Positions 56,332-64,000 of a stretch of 64,000 bases of DNA are shown piece after piece. Every line of letters begins with the position of its first letter. The stretch's first letter is position 1. The DNA is taken from positions 19,464,221 through 19,528,220 of the forward strand of contig OZ023181.1 of the NCBI GenBank assembly GCA_963995505.1. The letters are read 5' to 3'. The notes under the pieces are model-generated. The model saw only the letters and a program-made list of their open reading frames with translations. It was not told the origin of the DNA and searched no databases. A program made the translations under genes and the position numbers. Source of the DNA: Hypericum androsaemum (lineage: Eukaryota > Streptophyta > Magnoliopsida > Malpighiales > Hypericaceae).

Positions 56332-56423
56332 TATTTGATTTAAATATATCAAATATGTTGTCAGTATGTCAGTTCATATTTAAAAAAGTCTTTAATGTCT
56401 TTGGTTCTAAGTAATAAAATGAA

Positions 56424-57538
56424 GAGCAAATTGTCCTAAGTCCTTAATATTTGTTTAAATTATTATTTTAATCTCTGTTATTTTGAAATTGAAACTTTAA
56501 TCCCCTTATTTACTTTTATTGTACTCTCAGGTCCCTATCATCGAAATCGAAAAATTTTCCAGCGAAGAGAGAACTGAAATGACACAGTTGTCCCTCAATT
56601 AAAAAATAAATAAAAATTCTCTCCTCTCTTCTCTTTCCTCTCCACTCTCCCCTCCATTGTCGTGTCTCTCCTCTCTCATCTTCTCCATTGCTAACCTTTA
56701 ACAAGCAACAACGCTTGGGTTTTCCCCACCATTCTTTCCTCTCCTTGTCTCTCACCTCTTTCCTCTCTCTCAATTAGCAAACTGTGATTTTTCCCACCTT
56801 TCTTCCATGAGCTTGGTTTTCTCTTCGATTGAAATTGTCAGGGAGAACTTCAAAGGATGGTGGTGTTCATAGAATACTTGCCTTTTAGCATCGTACGTGG
56901 GGCTTTAATTTTTATAGAAAAATTCCAGAAGACAACCCCCTCCACCATGAATTCATCGCAAGAAATGTCAAAGGACAAGACTTCCAGTAATATAACAAAG
57001 CGATTCACCAAAAATTCATAATAAAGTTCGACTTGATCCCTTGTATGGCTCGAGACATATTAAAATCCAAACTCAGTTGCATCTGAATTATCTAGTCCAA
57101 CAAGTGATCGAATCTTAGTTTTGGGTTCTGGGCATTTTTGTTTCCAGAGAATTTGGGGGTGGGCTGAATCTGGACCGACGAGATTGGTTTTGCTGGGATT
57201 TTGAACTGGATTGCTGGTTTTTTTTTTTGGGTAAGAAGATTTATTGTGTTTAGCTTCAAGAATTGAGTTTTTGTTTCCATGGAGGAGAGAGGGGAGGGAA
57301 GGAGGGAAGAGAATGGGGCGAGAGAGGGGAGAGAGGGGGAGAGGGAAAGGTTTTTTTATAATTACTTTTTGACTGAGGGCAATTAGGTCTTTTCAACTGC
57401 CTCCTCGCCGGAGAAATTTTCCAGTTCCGGCACTAAAGACCTGAGAGTACAATAAAATCAAACTAAGGAATTAAAATTTCAATTTTAAAACAGTAAAAAT
57501 TTAAATAGTGACCCTAAAGAGCTGAAGACAATTTGCTC
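56424..57538. mobile_element. MULE element C, adjacent to B
   Basis: The element is flanked by the perfect 9-bp duplication taaaatgaa (56415-56423 and 57539-57547). It begins GAGCAAATTGTC and ends GACAATTTGCTC. The inverted arms extend for about 140 bp (56424-56569 and 57402-57538), sharing ttattgtactctcaggtc and its complement. Length is 1115 bp. The inside holds CT-rich and AG-rich stretches (56610-56790 and 57280-57350) but no long frame. It differs in sequence from elements A and B. Confidence 0.92.
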
Positions 57539-57547
57539 TAAAATGAA

Positions 57548-58373
57548 TTACAAATATTCTCTTCACAATTCAAATGAATTTCTGCAGCATTTCTAAGAGG
57601 TGTTTATTGTTTGGTTGTTTATGATATTCATATGTACATTATTTACGTTTTATTAATTTATTCTAGTTATAATGAAATCTATACAATTTTTTAAAATTAA
57701 TTTCATGATCCACCTAAACATATTTTTGTTTAACTTTTAAGTTTGTAGCTTATAATTTTTAATATATAGAATTTGAAATATACTTGAACTCCATCAATCA
57801 TATTTTCTGAATGAGATCTTTTGAAAAAATTATGTCTCATATTCAAACCATACTTATTTAAATTGAGTTTATTTAGCTTGGTAGTTTAATTATAATGAAA
57901 TTTAGACGAATTTTAATTACCTTCGGAGATGAAATTAAACGTAAACATTGAAGGATGAATTCTTTGTTAAAAGTGGGCTTGAACGGAAGGAAGAGCTCGT
58001 AGCTACAATTCTTCGAATAATTTAATGGTAATATTTTTATACGATTATTATTATTATTATTTCGAGAAAATAAATTATCTAAAGTACACCATAAATTTTT
58101 ATTTAATAAAAATAATCATTAAGTATATTAAATCATATTTATAAAAAAAATTAAAAATTTATGAATTCTCCCCCCAGAAAACACAGAATTTCTACATGGG
58201 CTTGGATATTTTCTAGTGGGCCTAGCGGATGGGCCTAACGATGAACACCAGGCCGCCTTATAAACAACGTGCTCCTATTAAAACCTCTCGGTAAACCTTT
58301 CTTTCTTTCCATTTTGCTTCAAAACCTACCAGTTAACCGCCGCCCGCTTCGCAGACTCGCGACGGCGGGAAGA
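57548..58373 (+). other. Upstream region of URB1
   Basis: AT-rich spacer to about 58190, then the presumed promoter and leader. The frame extends upstream of the ATG at 58374 to a GTG at 58269; the first in-frame ATG is 58374. No other gene is visible. Confidence 0.5.
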
Positions 58374-61300
58374 ATGGAGGAAAACGGCGCCGTCGAGGCG
58401 CCAGCACTAAGCCTCGCACATACGAACCTAGAAGCGAAGCTACTGGAGCTGCTCCACCGGCTTAACTCCGCCGAGATCAAGCTTGTCTCCGACGCCGCCA
58501 AGGAGTTCATCAAGCTGCTAAAGTCGGAGACCACTGGCGCGGAACTGCTTCGAATCTATGCTTTCAAGTCCCCGGGTCTGTCCGAGCTCGGAACCGCCTG
58601 GAAGCTTCGGGAGGGGAAGACCGGGGCGTCGTATGTGCTCAAGTTGATCGCGGCCGTCCTTGGACATCCCGGGGGGAAGTTCGAGAGGGAGAGGGGGAGA
58701 GTGGCGGTTTCTAGGGTTTTGGATAGGTTTGCGAAGGGGATTGTGGAGGGGAGGTTGCATGCGGTGTATAAGGAGCTCGGGAGCAAGGATGCCAAGAGGC
58801 AGAACGCCGCGCTTTTGTTGATGGCCTCGGTGGTTAAGCGTGGGGCCGGGATGGCCTCCGAGGTGGAGAAGAAGTTTAATTTCAAGCTCGCTGGGTTTGC
58901 GGCGCTTGGGGCGGTTGACAAGCGGAGGAGGCAGAAGCGGAGCACGAGGAAGGCGTTTGTTCGGTTTGCCATGTCGTTTTTGGAGGAAGGGAAGCCGTGG
59001 TTGATAAGGAGGGTGTTGAAGCAGCGGGAGATGTTCTCGGTGGTGCTTCGAGGGCTTGGAGAGAGCAGAGAAGGTGATGATGGGGAGGCGGAGGAGGAGG
59101 TTATTGTTCATGTTCTGTCTACTTTGAGGGATAAGGTTTTGACCGAGGAGTCAACGGTGCCTCCTGGGCTGAGAAGTGTCTTATTCGGGAGTGTTACTCT
59201 GGAGAGGTTGATTGGGATTTCGGGGAGGGAGAATGGTGGTGTGGCTTCTGAGCTGGCACACAGTGTGTTAGTTTTGGTTTGTACTGATCCTCGCAACGGG
59301 CTGATGCCGGATTTGAGGAGGGAGCTTGGCCCACTGAAAGGTAATCCGAAGAGGCTCCTGGGGCTGATGAACAAGCTCAGGGCTGCGGAGGTTGGAAACC
59401 ACAGGGATTTGGCTTTGGCTATCGTTAGCGGCAGGCCGGAGTTTTGTTCTGCCTACTTGGAGGATTTCCCGTACAATGTGGAAGACTATGCGTCTCCTGC
59501 CTGGTTAGGCTGCTTTTCTACCTTTTCTCTTTTCTATGTTAGCTCTAGCGAGTTTCAACTTTCTGTTTTTGGGAAGTAATTTGAGTGTATACTAGTAGGA
59601 ACTGAACAATTTGCAGGTTTGGTGCGATTTCTCTGGCAGCAGAAGTTGTTTCTACGGTGGGGAAGGGTAATCCATTTGGTTTCTTGGGTCCTATGTCGAA
59701 TGATCCGCCTTCCTTTGATAGTGTCGAAGTCCAGGCTGTTTTGAAATGCATTTCCCCTCGTCCATTGGGACGGCCAGTAATCAATAAGGGGTTACTTCAC
59801 TCGGATTTTCTCGTGAAGAATGGTACTTTGAGATTTCTTTTGGAAGCTTTGAAGTTGTTGGAATCATTCTCTGGAGCTATAAACCCAGATTGCTCTACCA
59901 AACAACTAGCAGAAAGATGGCAGTTGCTTAGGCAGGAAATTTTCAATGAAATGCGGACTCTACTGCCAGATCCTCAAGTCTTGCTCACTTTACTTTCTTC
60001 TTTCACTAACCAGATTGCCTCACAGGAGTCACACTTAAAAAGAAAAGCAGAGGAAGAAAATCTTCCCGATTCTCAACATGTCGATCGAAGGACAAAGAAA
60101 TCGAGAGTTGATGCTGATAATGATGATTCAGATATCATTATTGCTGGCATAGATTCCTCTGCTGGTGTATCTGCTGTACAGGATGAAGAAAATGGTATGA
60201 ATGGGCATCTTAACGACGAGATGAATGCTCAAAAGGATTTTGCTTCTGTTATATCAGAACTGTGGGGGTCTAACTTGTGTTTGGAGGCTGCAACCTCAGT
60301 TAAGGAAGCTGAGTTGTTCTTTCTCTCGAAGCTGCTAGACGCTCTCAAGTTCTTCCTCGTAAGTTTCTGCTCATTAAATTTCATTACTGTTCGCCTGATT
60401 AAGTATTATCTAAGGTGGTAATATCCAATGCCATTGGTTCTCATTCTGAGGCTTGCTGGAGGATTTTGTCCTGGACATTGTCCCATTTTCTTGTCATCCT
60501 AAATACTGCTGTCATTTTATCTCATGTTGAATCTTGGTTTATCTTTTTCAGATGATGATACCGGATGCACTGGAGGGATCTTTTGAATTTTTAATGAATC
60601 ATTTGAGCAGCGGATTAGCATTATCCTCTAATCATCAGATTTCTCTGATGTCAGTCTTGGTTCAGTTCATTAAGTGGTGTCCGAGAAGTGGTAAACCAAT
60701 TAGGACACCTTCGCTCATGTACAAGCATACACAGTTGTTCCTGAATTTATTAATTCTTTCACCAGTCGATAAGATCAAGATTGAAGCATATAATTTGGCA
60801 CAAGCAGCTATGTCAAGTACTGGTGCATTTGACAGAAACCCGCTCGAAGTTGTTGCATGGATCAAGTTTTTGCCGGGTTATACTTCAGCTGATTCCTCCA
60901 TTGACCTTGAACAAAATGACGTACTGCAAAGCTTTTCACCATCTGTGATCTCGTTCTTGTGTGATGCCGTATCTACCATTGGCAACAATTTGTTCAAATA
61001 CTGGGATGTTCTTAGAAATTATATGAAGGAGACCAAGGACACTAATGGTAAGTAGCAGTCATGTGCCTTAATATCCGATTTACACAACTGCTCTTTATGC
61101 ACATGCGATCTGCTTAGATAGTCTACCATATGTAACCACTACATCCAGAACAGACATGACCACCTGGTTCTCCCTGTACGGTGGTTGTATGGATCCTCTG
61201 GTTTGCTCTATTTTGAACCATGACTTCTCTGAATTTAACATTATGTTTACTGGAAATTCTTGCTCCATGTTAAAACACTATGGTTGTATGTGTGATTTCA

Positions 61301-64000
61301 CTTTTTTATTGCCATAATCAGAATGCGCAATAACTTTCCCGACTACATTTCTAGGTGGTTCAGCACATTTGGTATTGTTGAAAGAACCGTTTCCAACGTT
61401 ATTTGGATAAAGGAAACATAATTTACCAGAAGATTTTTTCAGTTGCTTCCTTGTTGCAATGTCTGCTAGGTAGTGATTGTCTATCTTGCCTTGTTCTGAT
61501 TGCTGGTGAAGGCTAACTCTAATATCGATATCTTCCTATTCTTTTGCAGATGCATTACCTTATTTTAGCCCTCTTGTCATATGTGTCCTGCAAAAGTGTA
61601 TGAGGTTACTCAATTCCTCATCTGGGACCTTTTTGTTACCTGAGAAAGCAACGATTTCAGTGTATGTGTGCAATACATTGAAGTATTTGTTGCAAACCCA
61701 GGTAGATATATCAATACTTTTAAGGTTTTTTTGTTTTGAAGTTTTCTTCTTTACCTGACAGGGGAATATAACTTTTGCCGTAGGTAAATGCCAGCTTACT
61801 ATCAGTCTTAATCAGGTCAGTTGTGTCCAAGGGTCTTCCAAATGACACTGAACATTCTGCTGATTCCTTCTGTGAATGGAAACCATTGAAGAACTTGTTA
61901 TCTTTTGCTGAAAATATATTGCATCACAAGTCTAGCTATGCTTCACCTGTGGAACTTAAAGTTGTACCTCCTGACACTTCTTTCAAGAGAATGCTGGATA
62001 AAGTTAGGGAAATGCTTGACGACAATTGTCATAGTGAATTACCTCAAGTAAGAAAAGCTTTTCTTTCAACAATCATGTGTACTACACCAGAAGGGTTATT
62101 ACAGAACTTTCCATCAGTTGTGACCATAGCTTGGTGTCTGCGAATTCCTGTCTCATTTTTGTCATCTGTAGCATTTCTTGAGCAAGGCTTCCTCTCTGGT
62201 TTTCTGAAGTTGTGGCCTACCATCTTTTGGTCCAGTATTGATATGGCTATCTCTGGGACTAATCTGCAATGCACATCCAATAAGGAAGTTACTTGGGATG
62301 TGGATTCTCCTGATGGTAGTTCGTCCGCGGTTGCTGCATTTAGTCTTGTTTTAAGGCAGACTCCTTTTCACGTGTTGCTACCTGCAATTATTGGCCTGAA
62401 CATTTCCGATTTATCGGATTTCTCAAAGCTGAACGACTTCCTTGTGGCAAAACTATCATTATACCGGACTGATGATGCTACCTCCTATTTGCGCCTTATT
62501 CTATTTTGGTTCCATCAGTTGCAATCATGTATCTGCATTCATCCATCAGATACACTTGAACAACTTGCCGAAACTTGCTGCGTTCTTGCGAAGAAGCTTC
62601 TTAGCCAGCTATCGATTGTGAAGTCTGGTTCTGAATGCCTGGAAGATGTTGGGGCCTCTGTCTCAGTGGAAAATGTTGTCGAAGTGGCAGAAACCATCTT
62701 TGTTCATCCTTCGGTAACAAAAACTTTGACCAATCCATCAGCCTGTAACACGGGATCTATGAAGGAACAACTAGATGGTGATTTGGAAGCTTTCATCACC
62801 TTCTCTGCTCAGAGTGTTCACAATGTGGATCTTCATGTCTTGGACATATTGAGAACAATTTGTGACTGTTTGACTTCCACATCAAGTGGGCGGAATTTCA
62901 TACTCAAATATGGTGGTCATAAGCTACTTCTGAAGGCTTACCACACTCTTTTACAGAAACTCTCCCTACAGTTAAAGGAAAAGTTTGACCAGTGCATTAG
63001 AACTGAAGATATATTTCCCGTTCTGCAATCTTTTTATGCTTTCCATTCACTAGTTCAGTTCATATCACCATTTCAGCTTCTTGAATTAGGACACTGGATG
63101 TTCAAGATGTTAAATGTGAATGGGTTGATCAGTCATAAACCCTATGGGATCGCTGCTCTTTCAGTTGGATTTTGTGTTGTCAGTGATGCTTTTAGATTCT
63201 TGTCCGCTAATCTGCAGCATCAGGAAACAAAGGTGGGTATATTATGGGACTTATGGGAAGTGGAAGAGAGAAATTTTGACGTTAAAATTATGGAGGAAAT
63301 TTACCTTCAGGCATGCAAGTTGGCAGCTGAAAGCAATTTGGATGGTGCATATGACTGTGTGCTGAATGTCATAGATGCAGTTTATGTACACATATACCGG
63401 CAACCTGGAAACTTGCATCCCATCAGCTGCGCATTATTACAGATGATTGCAAGTACCCCCTTGAAAGTACTTTCTTGCTGCTTTTATCAAACAAGCAAGA
63501 AAAAAGCTAAACTGTTGAATCTTCTTGTTGAGATGAGCTCTCTGCATCTGCCAGAAGTTGGCCATATCCTAAGTGGAATTATAGCAGGAAGTTCATTTGT
63601 GGGTGGTGGTGGTATGGCAGGAAACACATCTTTTTCTTCTCCCTCGGATGAGGAATTCACGTTGCTTCTGCCGGCTGCTTTGTCTTACTTGAAGTCAATC
63701 TCTGCAAAATTAGACAAGGAACGCTTCAAACCCTGTGCTATTGTTGCTTCGTTTTATTCAAAATTGCTAGTAGCTGGCTTTCATGATTGGAATAGCTTTG
63801 TGGCTAGACATGCATTTTGGGATAGTTATGATGAGTGCCTTCCTTCGACTACTGAAGAACTCATCACTCTCACAGATAATAGCTGTCTTGGGAGAGCTGT
63901 TAATATGTTGCAGGAGCATTTTGCCCTTGAAGGAGACATGAATAAGAAAAAAAGGTTGAAGCTGTGTAGTTCCCTTCTCTCATGTTCCTTGACCACTGAG
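58374..64000 (+). CDS. URB1: URB1/Npa1 ribosome-biogenesis protein, 5' part, runs off window
   Basis: Exons 58374-59503, 59617-60358, 60552-61047, 61550-61701 and 61784 to beyond 64000 all join in phase and encode about 1579 residues so far; the last exon is still open at the edge. The start MEENGAVEAP is the first ATG in frame. The N-terminal helical region contains the Npa1 signature (NFKLAGFAALGAVDKRRRQK, STRKAFVRFAMSFLEEGKPW, STLRDKVLTEESTVPPGLRS, DPRNGLMPDLRRELGPLKGN and PYNVEDYASPAWFGAISLAA across the first intron). A lysine-rich nuclear-type patch lies near HLKRKAEEE and RRTKKSRV. URB1/Npa1 acts in the nucleolus in early assembly of the 60S subunit. Arabidopsis At4g27010 is the counterpart I recall; such proteins have about 2500 residues, so roughly 40% is outside. 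Confidence 0.92.

Noticed and set aside
58269..58373. 35-residue N-terminal extension of URB1
   Set aside because: Begins with GTG. The first in-frame ATG is 58374.
58518..59111. 197-codon frame opposite URB1 exon 1
   Set aside because: Shadow frame; rich in Pro, Leu and Arg and without a recognisable domain.

Overview
The window is nuclear DNA of a flowering plant, most likely a woody eudicot. The evidence is spliced genes with GT/AG introns, plant-only families (DYW-type PPR, U-box/ARM ligase, Tubby-like F-box, Cassandra TRIM) and AT-rich intergenic DNA full of nested plant transposons. I cannot name the species from sequence alone.

Layout. 1-13 kb is a repeat graveyard: a decayed minus-strand Copia element (1-6444), a pair of diverged duplicated blocks, a MULE-like insertion whose empty site survives in the second block, minisatellites and the 3' end of another Copia. 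13.8-17.3 kb holds a six-exon U-box/ARM gene (PUB5-like). 18.7-19.7 kb is a tandem-repeat field. 20.9-21.8 kb is a reading frame interrupted by a complete Cassandra element that carries 5S rRNA-like promoters. 24.2-30.2 kb is a near-complete, young plus-strand Copia with a perfect 5-bp target duplication. 31.8-37.6 kb carries a bHLH gene (HBI1/BEE2 type), a broken APC10 remnant and a Tubby-like gene (TLP2 type). 39.5-44.9 kb is a third, degenerate Copia that abuts a broken glucose-6-phosphate epimerase fragment. 45.3-54.9 kb is a gene-dense minus-strand run: DYW-class PPR, SYP112 syntaxin, the CoA-pathway enzyme COAD (six small exons) and a TMEM53/DUF829 hydrolase. 55.0-57.5 kb contains two adjacent Mutator-like elements with perfect 9-bp target duplications. 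58.4-64 kb is the 5' part of a large URB1 (Npa1) ribosome-biogenesis gene that runs off the window.

How it fits together. The genes do not form a pathway. Their order, however, matches my recollection of Arabidopsis chromosome 2 (hydrolase, COAD, SYP112, TLP2, APC10, HBI1), with PUB5 next to the bHLH as it is next to the bHLH paralogue BEE2 on chromosome 4. APC10 sits in its expected slot but is reduced to two frameshifted exons. The window therefore looks like a conserved gene block whose spacers have been rebuilt by Copia, MULE, TRIM and LINE insertions. I found no CRISPR array, prokaryotic operon or new multi-gene system. The novel points are mostly transposon structure and gene decay.
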